A stretch of 64,000 nt of DNA from Io17-Chloro-G2 sp963663135 (GTDB lineage Bacteria; Chloroflexota; Dehalococcoidia; Lucifugimonadales; UBA3495). The notes below the pieces were generated by a model. That model had not been told where the DNA came from. It ran no database searches and saw only the letters and a program-made list of their open reading frames with translations. The stretch lies in the NCBI GenBank assembly GCA_963663135.2, contig CAXXRM010000005.1:1364001-1428000 (forward strand), read 5' to 3'. The translations under genes and the position numbers were made by a program. Shown piece by piece: positions 17,602 to 26,346 of this stretch (position 1 is the stretch's first letter; each line of letters starts with the position of its first letter).

Positions 17602-18801
17602 TCAGGAGGCAATTCCGGAAGTAGCTATAGAAGGGAGCTTCCGGAGCTTTTCAATCAACTCCGGGAGTTTCTCCAGCAAGTAGTCAACATCTTCGCTGCT
17701 GTTGTATTTGCCCAATGTAATCCGCAGGCTGCCCCGGGCCACCTCCGCTGATTGTCCCAAAGCCAGCAGGACGTGAGACGGTTCCAGGGAGCCCGAACTG
17801 CAGGCGCTGCCACTGGATGCGGCTATGCCCGCCATGTCTAACCCCAGCAAGATCGGCTCTCCTTCCACCCCTTCAAAGGAGAAGTTCACATTGTTCGGCA
17901 GCCTTTGGGACGGGTGGCCGTTGAGGCGAATCCTCGGCACGTGGGTGGTGATGTGGTCAATGATCCGGTCCCTCAAGGCCTGGCAATGAACGCCGTGCTC
18001 CAACCTTTGCCGATTTGCGGCCTCCAAAGCCACCGAGATTCCGATTATGCCGGGTATATTCTCGGTGCCGGCCCGCCTTTCTCGCTCCTGGCCTCCGCCT
18101 AGAATCAGGGGCAGGAAGGGTGTAGCCCGCCGGATGAACAGAATACCTGTACCCTTTGGACCGTAGATTTTGTGACCCGACAGGCTCATCAGGTCCACGC
18201 CCAGGGTTTTCACGTCCAGGTCCAAAAACCCGGCAGCCTGTACGGCGTCGGTATGGAAAGCAACGGTGCGTCCCAACTCCCCAGCCTTGCGCTTGATCGC
18301 CTGGGAAATTTCAGCGATGGGATTGACCGTGCCGATTTCGTTGTTGGCGTACATGATGGTGACCAAAGTGGTCTTGCCGGTAACTGCGTTGTACACCGAT
18401 TCCGGTTGCACCATCCCGTAGGAATCCACCGGCAGGTACGTAACATCGAAACCAAGCGTTTCCAGGTGCTGGCAGGCATGCAGCACGGCGTGATGCTCGG
18501 CGCTCGAGGTAACCACGTGTTTGCCGCTCTCTTGCAACGCGGTGGCAACCCCGAAAATAGCCTCGTTGTCTGCCTCGGTGCCGCCGCCGGTAAACACGAT
18601 CTCCCGCGACCGGCAGTTGAGCACCGCCGCCACACGGTCCCTGGCCTCATCCAGCGCAAACCGGGCCTCCTGGCCCACGGTGTGGATGCTGGATGGGTTG
18701 CCGTAGCACTCGGTGAAATACGGCAGCATGGCTTCCACGACGCTAGGGTCGGTGGGAGTCGTCCCGGCATGGTCCAAGTAAATAAAACCCTGGGGCGCCA
18801 T
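17602..18801 (-). CDS. cysteine desulfurase (NifS/IscS family)
   Basis: A 399-residue PLP enzyme that removes sulfur from cysteine for Fe-S clusters, thiolated tRNA or, in selenium users, selenide delivery. Seen: YLDHAGTTPTDPSV, GNPSSIHTVGQEAR, FTGGGTEADNEAIFG, SAEHHAVLH, HTDAVQAAG, the PLP lysine in SLSGHKIYGPKG, GGGQERERRAGTEN, and the catalytic loop SSGSACSSGS. GAGGTGA precedes the ATG. No iscU is adjacent. The window also has selA and a predicted selenoprotein, so a role in selenium supply is conceivable but unproven. Confidence 0.94.
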   Translation of the reverse strand: MAPQGFIYLDHAGTTPTDPSVVEAMLPYFTECYGNPSSIHTVGQEARFALDEARDRVAAVLNCRSREIVFTGGGTEADNEAIFGVATALQESGKHVVTSSAEHHAVLHACQHLETLGFDVTYLPVDSYGMVQPESVYNAVTGKTTLVTIMYANNEIGTVNPIAEISQAIKRKAGELGRTVAFHTDAVQAAGFLDLDVKTLGVDLMSLSGHKIYGPKGTGILFIRRATPFLPLILGGGQERERRAGTENIPGIIGISVALEAANRQRLEHGVHCQALRDRIIDHITTHVPRIRLNGHPSQRLPNNVNFSFEGVEGEPILLGLDMAGIAASSGSACSSGSLEPSHVLLALGQSAEVARGSLRITLGKYNSSEDVDYLLEKLPELIEKLRKLPSIATSGIAS

Positions 18802-18882
18802 CGGTCACCTCAAATGGGGTCTACACCGCAGTGACTGCCTATATATCTTAGCACAGGCCAACGGCAGCCGGGCCACGGCGGG

Positions 18883-20013
18883 TTAGCGACGCCGCCAGAA
18901 AACTCGCCGGATGCGGTTGGGGGCGGTAATCCCCAAAATGTCCCTTCTGGTGACGAGGCCCACCAGCTCACCGTTATCGGTCACCACCATCCCGCCCAGA
19001 CCGCGGTCCTCCATCATTTCCAAGGCGTCGGCCAGCGAATCTCCCGGAGACACCTGGGGCGCGTAAGCCAGGGGTAGCATTGCTCCGGCCAAGGTCATGT
19101 GGGGCCGCTGAGCCCGGGGAATCCCATCCACAAGGCGCCGGGACAGTGTGCCTGCGATCCTTCCATTGACCACTACCGCCAGGAATTGCTCGCGGCCCCA
19201 TAGATCCCTGGCCACGACGGGACTGTCGAGTGGGGTGTCGCCTAGCAGGGCCGCCCAGGACCTGGACATTACGTCGGATACCGAGTAGCGCCGGAGACCT
19301 TCCCTGATTCGCTCATGGCGGTAACCGGAGGTTGCAGCGGAAAACAGGAACAGGCCGACCAGCGTCATCCAGGCGCTTTGGAATCCTCCAAATCTGAACG
19401 CCATCAGGATTCCGCCCACCACCATCACGCCTCCCAGCAATTGGCCTCCCCTGGCCGCTATCTGAGTGGCCCGCCAGTAGCTCCCGGTTATGCCCCACAC
19501 GGCCGACCGGAGCACCCGGCCCCCGTCCAGCGGAAACCCCGGCAGCATGTTGAACACTGCCAGGCTCAAATTGACCCAGGCCAGGAACAAGCAGACGGAG
19601 CCGGCGCCGGGGTAAGCTGCGTCCAACAGGAGCCACAATCCGGCGAAAAGGCCGCTCAATGCCAGGCTGCTCAGGGGCCCCACCACTGCAACGGTGAATT
19701 CTGAGCGGGGATGGCGGGACTCGTGGGCGAGTTGGGACACCCCTCCAAAGATAAACAGGGTAATCTTGTGCACCGGTATCCCCATTCGCACCGCAACCAC
19801 GCTATGGGTCAACTCGTGCACCAATACCGACGTGAAGAACAGCAGCGCAGTGAGCAGGGATACGCTCCACAGCTGCAACGGGGTCCAAAAAGGCTGCGAT
19901 TGGCCGAACATGTCGCCGACCAGGTAGGTGATCAGCACAAAAATGAGGATCCAGGTGATGTTGACTTCCACCGGGATGCCCAGGATTTTACCCAATCGAA
20001 AGGAGGCGCTCAT
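18883..20013 (-). CDS. site-2 protease family (M50) membrane metalloprotease with CBS pair
   Basis: A 376-residue intramembrane zinc protease of the SpoIVFB/Rip3-like type. Seen: FRLGKILGIPVEVNITW start, HELTHSVVAVRMG (HExxH in a membrane helix, about residue 66), NMLPGFPLDGGRVLRS (the NPDG-equivalent second zinc site), then two C-terminal CBS domains (YSVSDVMSRSWAAL and SLADALEMMEDRGLGGMVVT with LVGLVTRRDI). CBS domains usually sense adenosyl ligands such as ATP or SAM. Its neighbours make spermidine precursors from SAM, which may be coincidence. Confidence 0.9.
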   Translation of the reverse strand: MSASFRLGKILGIPVEVNITWILIFVLITYLVGDMFGQSQPFWTPLQLWSVSLLTALLFFTSVLVHELTHSVVAVRMGIPVHKITLFIFGGVSQLAHESRHPRSEFTVAVVGPLSSLALSGLFAGLWLLLDAAYPGAGSVCLFLAWVNLSLAVFNMLPGFPLDGGRVLRSAVWGITGSYWRATQIAARGGQLLGGVMVVGGILMAFRFGGFQSAWMTLVGLFLFSAATSGYRHERIREGLRRYSVSDVMSRSWAALLGDTPLDSPVVARDLWGREQFLAVVVNGRIAGTLSRRLVDGIPRAQRPHMTLAGAMLPLAYAPQVSPGDSLADALEMMEDRGLGGMVVTDNGELVGLVTRRDILGITAPNRIRRVFWRRR

Positions 20014-20128
20014 TTGCTCAGATACTCTCCGGCCCGGAATCCCACGAACCGGACTCCTTTATCGCCAAAACGTGAGCCCGCAAGGTCGACTAACCATGTC
20101 CGCTCACGCAACCCAATGCTTCGAAATG

Positions 20129-21025
20129 CTACTCGCTCGACCCCACCGCGTAGGCTGCCAGCTTGTACGCCAGCTTGGCCGCAGTGTAGGAGCACGCCGG
20201 GGGGCCCTCTCCCGGGGAAAGTTCACAAAGGTCGAAGCCAACTATTCTGTGCGTTTGCGCCACGGCCCGGAGCAGCCCGTTAAGCTGATGCCAGTCCATA
20301 CCTCCGGGCTCCGGCGTGCCCGTGGCCGGCATAAGTGAAGGGTCCAGCACATCCAGGTCCACGCTTATGTAAACCGGGGAACTGAGGCGGCTCACCACGT
20401 CGGAATTGTAGTGCTGTTGCTCTCGCTCCGGAGGCCACCGGAACACGGGCAACTGCCGTGAAGTAATGAAGTCCCGCTCCTCCTGGCAAACGCTGCGGAC
20501 CCCGGCCCATACCAGGGGGCATAATTCGTGGATGCGCCTGGCGCCCGACGCGTGGCCCCAGGGCGTGCCCATGAATTCATCTCGAAGGTCGGCATGGGCG
20601 TCAAGGTACAGGACCGACAGACCGGGAAAAGCCTGGAGGTGCGCCTGCACGGCGCCGACGGAGAGGGAATGTTCCCCGCCAAGCAGGCCGACAATTTTGC
20701 CGGAGCCCACGTGTGCGGCCACCGCCTGTTTCACCCGCTGCAGCATCTGCTCGGGGCCGCCCATGTGCGGCTCCAACGCCGCGGTGGTGTGGATTCCCAA
20801 ATCGGAGAGGTCCAGATCCAGTTCCCAATCATAGTCCTCCAGGCCGTTGGACGCCTGGATTATGGCGTTGGGACCCTCCCGGGCGCCGGTTCTCAGCGAC
20901 GTGGTGCCGTCGTAAGGCACCGGAATCAGGACCACCCTTGCCTGGTCCAGCCGGCTTTGGTCATAGTTAAGGGCCAGAAAGTTGAACGGGACCTCGGGGA
21001 TTTTGCCCGGGTCAGACTCCGGCAA
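20129..21025 (-). CDS. speB: agmatinase / arginase family (ureohydrolase)
   Basis: Ureohydrolase of about 298 residues converting agmatine to putrescine and urea, if agmatinase. Seen: VPYDGTTSLRTGAREGPNAI, GGEHSLSVGAVQ, the manganese motif DAHADLRDEF, and SVDLDVLDPSLMPATGTPEPGG. I take TTG at 21025 as start: it follows GAGAAAGGA and gives a normal N-terminus; it overlaps the end of speD by 14 bases. The pairing with speD favours agmatinase over arginase. speE (spermidine synthase) is not in the window. Confidence 0.88.
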   Translation of the reverse strand: MPESDPGKIPEVPFNFLALNYDQSRLDQARVVLIPVPYDGTTSLRTGAREGPNAIIQASNGLEDYDWELDLDLSDLGIHTTAALEPHMGGPEQMLQRVKQAVAAHVGSGKIVGLLGGEHSLSVGAVQAHLQAFPGLSVLYLDAHADLRDEFMGTPWGHASGARRIHELCPLVWAGVRSVCQEERDFITSRQLPVFRWPPEREQQHYNSDVVSRLSSPVYISVDLDVLDPSLMPATGTPEPGGMDWHQLNGLLRAVAQTHRIVGFDLCELSPGEGPPACSYTAAKLAYKLAAYAVGSSE

Positions 21026-21434
21026 GTCCTTTCTCCAACGCGGCCCTCTGATGCTGGGTTTCCAATGCGCCCGCCCTGGCGTCCAACCATTCCAGGCCCC
21101 GGTCCAATACCCAGGTCTGTACGTCTTCCAGGTCGAAAAGGGATTTGGCCCGCGCCAATGCCGCGTCTTTATCAAAGCTTTGGCAGGAAAAAATATCTAT
21201 GTTCACGTAGCTTTTGCGGGGGAAAGTGTGAACGCTGATATGGCTTTCAGCGATTATCACAAAGCCTGAGATTCCCGAATCTTCCGGTTTTGGAGCGTCG
21301 TAATCCAGAATCGCCGGTTCGGTGATTCTGGTCATGCCCAAAGTGACGGGAAGCTCGAGCAGAAACGTCTCCAGGCGTTGCTTGTCCCACATTTTCGCTT
21401 CGTCTCCGCGGTAACCGTCGATAACCAGGTGCAT
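21012..21434 (-). CDS. speD: S-adenosylmethionine decarboxylase proenzyme
   Basis: A 140-residue bacterial SpeD (AdoMetDC class 1B). It self-cleaves to create a pyruvoyl group and makes decarboxylated SAM, the aminopropyl donor for spermidine. Seen: FVIIAESHISVHTFPRKSYVNID, where cleavage between the Glu and Ser of ESHIS yields the pyruvoyl cofactor, and DIFSCQS with the conserved Cys. The ATG at 21434 has GGAGG upstream. It overlaps speB, so both polyamine genes are co-translated. First gene of the minus-strand run to 16111. Confidence 0.93.
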   Translation of the reverse strand: MHLVIDGYRGDEAKMWDKQRLETFLLELPVTLGMTRITEPAILDYDAPKPEDSGISGFVIIAESHISVHTFPRKSYVNIDIFSCQSFDKDAALARAKSLFDLEDVQTWVLDRGLEWLDARAGALETQHQRAALEKGLAGV

Positions 21435-21637
21435 CCTGAAATAGGCCTCCAAAAGAACTGAATCCGACGCCCCGGCGTAGTGTTTGGTAATTGCCGCGGC
21501 TTGAATGCCTTGGCAAACTCAAGGGATTAGAATATCATCACTGTTCACGATGCACAATTTAGGACAGTTTTGCGGACCGTTGAAACCTTGCGGACGGCGG
21601 TCCGGACAATCTCCTCTCTGAGCAGGATTATGCCCCT

Positions 21638-22576
21638 ATGATGATCCAGGCCTCCGGTCTGACCCATTTCTACGGCCCTCACCTCGCCATCCAAGACGTC
21701 AGCTTTGGCGTCGAAAAGGGTGAAATCCTGGGATTTCTAGGTCCCAACGGGGCCGGCAAAACCACCACTATGCGCATCCTCACCGGCTACATGCCCCCCA
21801 CTCGGGGACAGGTGCTGTTGGACGGGTTCGACGTCGTGGAGCAGTCCCTCCAGGCCCGGCGGAAAATCGGCTACCTCCCGGAAACCGTTCCCCTGTATAC
21901 CGACATGACCGTTTCCAGCTACCTTAAGTACATGGGAACGCTGCGGGGAATGCCTCCCAAGAACGTCAAACGCCGGGTGAGCGAGGTGGTGGATCTTTGC
22001 CGCCTCGGCGACTATAACAAGACCATCATTGGCAAGCTCTCCAAGGGCTTTCGCCAACGGGTTGGAGTGGCGCAGGCCATCATCCACGAGCCGGAAGTAC
22101 TGGTCCTGGACGAGCCAACGATTGGCATCGACCCCATCCAGGTAGTGGAGACCCGGCGCTTGATTCAGGACCTGGGCAAGGCTCAAACCGTGGTGCTGAG
22201 CAGCCACATCCTCCCCGAAGTAAGCATGATCTGCCAGAGGGTGATGATCATACACGAGGGTCACATCGTGGCCGAGGACACCCCGGACAACCTGGCCCAG
22301 CGGCTGCAGGGAGTGAATCGCCTGGAGGTCGAGGTGAGCGGCCCCAGGGAGGACGTGCAGTCCGCTCTGGGCAAGATTCAAGGCGTCAGCGAGGTTGCCT
22401 ACCGGTCAAACCAGGGACGGAACATTTACCTCATCCAGGCGCAGGGGGGCCAGGACCTGCGCGATGAAATATCCAGGGCCGTTGTCACCAACGGCTGGAG
22501 CCTATTGAGCATGCAAATGGTTGGCATGAGCCTAGAAGAAATCTTCCTGAAGCTAACTACCCACGAGGAGTTGTAG
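21638..22576 (+). CDS. ABC transporter ATP-binding protein (GldA/ABC-2 type)
   Basis: A 312-residue ATPase of an ABC-2 type system. Seen: Walker A LGPNGAGKTTT (about residue 37), Q-loop region YLPETVPLY, signature LSKGFRQRVGVAQ, Walker B VLVLDEPTIGIDP and the switch histidine in LSSHILPEV; a C-terminal extension typical of gliding or lipid exporters follows. The stop is 2 bases before the permease start. The four-gene arrangement (ATPase, permease, GldG-like, DUF4340) matches auxiliary/gliding-type transporters found in many non-gliding bacteria. Confidence 0.92.
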   Translation: MMIQASGLTHFYGPHLAIQDVSFGVEKGEILGFLGPNGAGKTTTMRILTGYMPPTRGQVLLDGFDVVEQSLQARRKIGYLPETVPLYTDMTVSSYLKYMGTLRGMPPKNVKRRVSEVVDLCRLGDYNKTIIGKLSKGFRQRVGVAQAIIHEPEVLVLDEPTIGIDPIQVVETRRLIQDLGKAQTVVLSSHILPEVSMICQRVMIIHEGHIVAEDTPDNLAQRLQGVNRLEVEVSGPREDVQSALGKIQGVSEVAYRSNQGRNIYLIQAQGGQDLRDEISRAVVTNGWSLLSMQMVGMSLEEIFLKLTTHEEL

Positions 22577-22578
22577 GG

Positions 22579-23292
22579 ATGCGCGCCGTCCAGGCCGTCG
22601 CCTGGAAAGAAATACAAATTTACTTCAGCAGCCCAACAGCTTATATCATCGGAACAATCTTCCTGGCCCTGGCCGGATTTTTCTTTGTCCGAGACCTGGG
22701 AGACCCCTTCCCGGAAGCCTCACTGAGCGGCTTCTTCCAAGGCGCCACGATCGTTCTGGTGTTGTTGGCCCCGGTGTTGACCATGCGGCTGATGGCTGAA
22801 GAACAAAAGCTGGGGACCATAGAATTGCTGCTGACCTCCCCGGTGCGGGACTGGGAGGTTGTCGTCGGTAAATACCTGGCCAGCATGGTCTTTCTCCTGG
22901 GAACCCTGGTATTGACGCTTTATTACACCGTGCTGCTGGTGGTTTATGCAGACCCGGATCCGGGTCCAATTTACGCCGGATACCTGGGGCTGGTCCTCTA
23001 CGGCGCCGCCGCCCTTGCCGTTGGCCTTTTGACTTCCACGTTGACCAGCAACCAGATTGTGGCGGCTGCGGTCGCCATGGGTATTTTGCTGGTATTGTAC
23101 TTCGCCGAGGCTGCGTCGGGTTCTCTGGGGACCACCGCTTCCAACATCATTGGGCAGGTGGGAATCAAGAGCCACTTCGACGATTTCGAGCGGGGCGTAA
23201 TCGACACCAGGCACGTTGTATATTTCGTCTGCTTCGTAGCCTTTTTCCTGTTCCTGACAATCCGGGCTCTGGAAATCCGGAGGTGGCGCTAA
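22579..23292 (+). CDS. ABC-2 type permease (GldF-like)
   Basis: A 237-residue membrane permease. Seen: VAWKEIQIYFSSPTAYIIG at the N-terminus, typical of GldF-type permeases, then VLVLLAPVLTMRLMAEEQKLGTIELLLTSPV, the conserved segment of ABC-2 permeases, and about six hydrophobic helices ending in a charged EIRRWR tail. It starts 2 bases after the ATPase gene and ends 1 base before the next start, so the three genes are translationally coupled. Confidence 0.9.
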   Translation: MRAVQAVAWKEIQIYFSSPTAYIIGTIFLALAGFFFVRDLGDPFPEASLSGFFQGATIVLVLLAPVLTMRLMAEEQKLGTIELLLTSPVRDWEVVVGKYLASMVFLLGTLVLTLYYTVLLVVYADPDPGPIYAGYLGLVLYGAAALAVGLLTSTLTSNQIVAAAVAMGILLVLYFAEAASGSLGTTASNIIGQVGIKSHFDDFERGVIDTRHVVYFVCFVAFFLFLTIRALEIRRWR

Positions 23293-23293
23293 T

Positions 23294-25225
23294 ATGAGCG
23301 ACCAACCCTCGGCCTGGCGCCGCCGCTCGCCGCGGGACCGGGCCGCTTCGGCGCCTGAGACCGACGAAGAGCAGGAAATGACCGACCCGGCGCCCGAGGC
23401 CGAAGACCAGCTTTCCCGCACCCTTTTCAGCTTCATAGAACCGGCCGTGGATACCATCGCGTCTTTCGGCGCGCCGATGGTGCTGGCTGGCATAGTAGCC
23501 CTGGTTGCGGGCATCAGCCTGGTGGCTTTTGTCCCTTCGATGCGCCTGTATGGCGTCATCAATGTAGGGATTGGCGTCTTTCTTATCGGACTGATTGGCC
23601 TTATCTCGCTGAGTTCCGTTTTCTCGGCGTTTATCAGCCGTACAGGCCGCTACGGTGTGAACTCGACCATCATGGTCGCCGCCTTCACCGGCATCATTGT
23701 GGTGGTGAGCATCATTTCATTTGAAAACAACAGCAGGGTAGACCTCACCGCAACCAACCAATTCAGCCTGGCCCAAAGGACCCAGGACGTGCTTGAAAAC
23801 CTGGAAGACCCGGTCCAGGTCACGGCATTCTTCCAGGAAGACACGGGGCAGAACCTGGAGGCAATGGTCCGGCGGATAACCGTTGAGGAAACTTTCCGGG
23901 ACTTCAAGTCCAAGCGCCCCAGCAAGTTTTTCTACGAGTTTAAAGACCCGGACCTGGAACCGGACATAGTCCGCAAGTACTTCGGACAAATTCCCATTGC
24001 CTTTATATCGGAGACCATCGTGGTCGAAGGCCTGGAGTCTGGCGTGGTCCGGAACATCGAGCCCACCGACCGCTCCAACAGCCGGTTGGAGCAGGAGTTG
24101 GTAACCAGCATCTTGGTTGTGGGTGGGCAGGAACGGAAAACGGTCTACTTCCTGGCCGGCCACGGTGAGCGCAGCGTCGATCAAAGCACTGCCGATGGCT
24201 ACAGCCAGGTGCGGGAATGGCTGGAGGCCGAAAATTATGAGGTGCGAACCCTCAGGTGGCCGGCCAGCGAAGACAAGGTCTCAGTGCCCAACGGTTATTG
24301 CGAACCCGAGCAGGCGGGGTGCCTGCCCGAGGCCGCCCTGGTGGTCGTGGCCCGCCCAACCTCAGAGTTGCCCGACAGCCACGCCTTGGAGCTGGACCTG
24401 TACCTGCAAGGACTGACTGAGGACGCCGAAGAGCCGGGATCGCTGATTGCCCGTCGAGAGGGTGGGCGCCTGATCGTTTTGGCCGAGCCGCACACTACGC
24501 CGGAGTCGTTCCGGCGGTTTTTCCACCGTTGGGGCGCGCTGGTGACTGAAGGCTACGTGCGGGACGAGCTTCGTTCCCCGCAAGGCCAACCCAGAACTTT
24601 GCAACTGACGTTTGCCAACTTGTTGGACCTGCCGGCCCAGGCGGTGAACCGGCTGCCGCCGACCATCCTGAAAGCCCTCCTGGACATCACTTCCCCCAAG
24701 GGCAACCCGCTGGGAGACACTTTTATGCCGGGGGCTGCCGCCATCGGCACGGTGGAGGACGGCGCCAGGTTGCCAATTCCGCTGGCTTTCACCTCGTCGC
24801 AAGCTTTCCTGATTGAAGATATCGAACGGACCGAGCCGGTCAAGGACGCCGGCGAGGATTCCGACCCCGTCGGCCCCTTCTCCCCCGTGGCCTACATCCA
24901 GGCGGCTGGCCCGGTCGGCACGCCTCCTCTGACCGAGGCGCCCGACGAGAGCGAGATCTCCAGCATGATTTTCTTCGGCGACTCGGACTTTATCTCCAAC
25001 GGTTCCCTCGACAATCCAAGGGGCAGCGGCGTCGACTTTTTCCTTAACTCCGCTAACTACCTGCTGGGGGACTACTCTCTGGTGTCGATCCGACCCAAAG
25101 CCTTCACTTTCCGGGAGTTCTACCTGAACCGAAACCAACGAAAATTCGTTGAATGGTCGTCCTGGTTCATGCTGCCCGGGCTGCTGGCTTTGGCCGCCGG
25201 CCTGGTCTGGTGGGTCCGGCGATGA
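23294..25225 (+). CDS. GldG-like ABC system auxiliary protein
   Basis: A 643-residue membrane-anchored protein of the uncharacterised ABC-type transport family (PF09822/GldG-like). Two or three hydrophobic helices lie at residues 55-145 after an acidic, Pro-rich N-terminus. A large extracytoplasmic part follows (VDLTATNQFSLAQRTQDVLE, TVYFLAGHGERSVDQ, IFFGDSDFISNGSLDNP), with a final TM helix (SWFMLPGLLALAAGLVWWVRR). GldG pairs with GldF and GldA; the cargo outside Bacteroidetes is unknown. Confidence 0.85.
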   Translation: MSDQPSAWRRRSPRDRAASAPETDEEQEMTDPAPEAEDQLSRTLFSFIEPAVDTIASFGAPMVLAGIVALVAGISLVAFVPSMRLYGVINVGIGVFLIGLIGLISLSSVFSAFISRTGRYGVNSTIMVAAFTGIIVVVSIISFENNSRVDLTATNQFSLAQRTQDVLENLEDPVQVTAFFQEDTGQNLEAMVRRITVEETFRDFKSKRPSKFFYEFKDPDLEPDIVRKYFGQIPIAFISETIVVEGLESGVVRNIEPTDRSNSRLEQELVTSILVVGGQERKTVYFLAGHGERSVDQSTADGYSQVREWLEAENYEVRTLRWPASEDKVSVPNGYCEPEQAGCLPEAALVVVARPTSELPDSHALELDLYLQGLTEDAEEPGSLIARREGGRLIVLAEPHTTPESFRRFFHRWGALVTEGYVRDELRSPQGQPRTLQLTFANLLDLPAQAVNRLPPTILKALLDITSPKGNPLGDTFMPGAAAIGTVEDGARLPIPLAFTSSQAFLIEDIERTEPVKDAGEDSDPVGPFSPVAYIQAAGPVGTPPLTEAPDESEISSMIFFGDSDFISNGSLDNPRGSGVDFFLNSANYLLGDYSLVSIRPKAFTFREFYLNRNQRKFVEWSSWFMLPGLLALAAGLVWWVRR

Positions 25226-25297
25226 CACCCGGCGAAGCCGGTTGAGCGCGCCCGTGCAATCCCGGCCATCTTTCATCATACCCACGGTTGACCAAGA

Positions 25298-26260
25298 ATG
25301 AATCTCAGACTTTCAATTTTACTGGTGTCACTGCTGGTGATCGTCGGCGGGACTTTCTTGGTCGTGGAGGCCACAAAGACCCGAACCGCCAATCCGGACC
25401 AACCCTGGATGTACCGCATTGACGACGACGTCATAATGCACATCGCGGTCACCTACGACGGCAAGCGCGTAGACTATGACCGCAGGCCGGGTGGTTTCAC
25501 CTGGTATATCCAGAAAGACCCGGAGGTCCCCGTCTTCAACCCCAAGTGGGCCGGTACGCCTCTGCTGCTCAGCGGGCCGCGGGTTAACCGGGTCCTGGAC
25601 GCCACCGTAGACAACCCGGAATCCTACGGTCTTGGACCACCCCAGACAATCGTGGAGGTCACCGAAAGGGGTGGCCAGAAATTTGAGTTCCACCTGGGCC
25701 ACCTGACCCCGGACCAATCGAACCAATACGCCCAGTTGGTGGGCAGCCCCACCCTTTTTACCGTCACGTCACTCTGGGGCGAGGTAATCAACGGCCTGGT
25801 TACGGACCCTCCATATCCCAGGCTTTACGATCTGGAGGACCAGCCGTTGATTTACCTGGAAGTCTCCACCGGCGAAGGTGAAGCTGCGAAGTACGGCCGG
25901 AGATACCGGGACGGTGCATTCCGGTGGTTCGCCCTGGAAGACACCGAGATATTGGTGCCCGATGAGCGGTGGGAAGACATCCCCGAGTTTCTCTCCTATC
26001 CCCGGGCCCACGACGTCCTGTCTGAACTACTGGACGACCCTGGCATGTACGGCCTTGAGCCCCCGGAAACCTCGGTCAGGTTAGGCCGGGAAGGCGAGCA
26101 CCCGATCGTAGAGTTTCACCTGGGGACGCTGACCCCCGATGGCAAATACCGCTACGCCCGGGTGGTGGACAACGACCGGTTGTTCGCCATGCCAAAAGAA
26201 TGGACCGACACCCTGATTGGCCTGGCCACCGATCCCCTCCATTCCCGGCAGGGCGGGTAG
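25298..26260 (+). CDS. DUF4340 domain protein
   Basis: A 320-residue secreted or membrane-anchored protein with an N-terminal hydrophobic segment (LSILLVSLLVIVGGTFLVVEA). The rest carries two DUF4340-like repeats, each with RVNRVLDATVDNPESYGLGPP-type or VLSELLDDPGMYGLEPP-type segments followed by FHLGHLTPD and FHLGTLTPDGKYRYARV. DUF4340 genes regularly follow GldG-like genes, so this is probably the fourth component of the same complex. The molecular role is unknown. Confidence 0.82.
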   Translation: MNLRLSILLVSLLVIVGGTFLVVEATKTRTANPDQPWMYRIDDDVIMHIAVTYDGKRVDYDRRPGGFTWYIQKDPEVPVFNPKWAGTPLLLSGPRVNRVLDATVDNPESYGLGPPQTIVEVTERGGQKFEFHLGHLTPDQSNQYAQLVGSPTLFTVTSLWGEVINGLVTDPPYPRLYDLEDQPLIYLEVSTGEGEAAKYGRRYRDGAFRWFALEDTEILVPDERWEDIPEFLSYPRAHDVLSELLDDPGMYGLEPPETSVRLGREGEHPIVEFHLGTLTPDGKYRYARVVDNDRLFAMPKEWTDTLIGLATDPLHSRQGG

Positions 26261-26346
26261 CAGGTATCTCCCCAGTTTCACCACAACTTGTCAGGCCGCC
26301 CATTCAACGGCCCCGAGGATAACCCGTTAACCACAGGAGCGACCTC

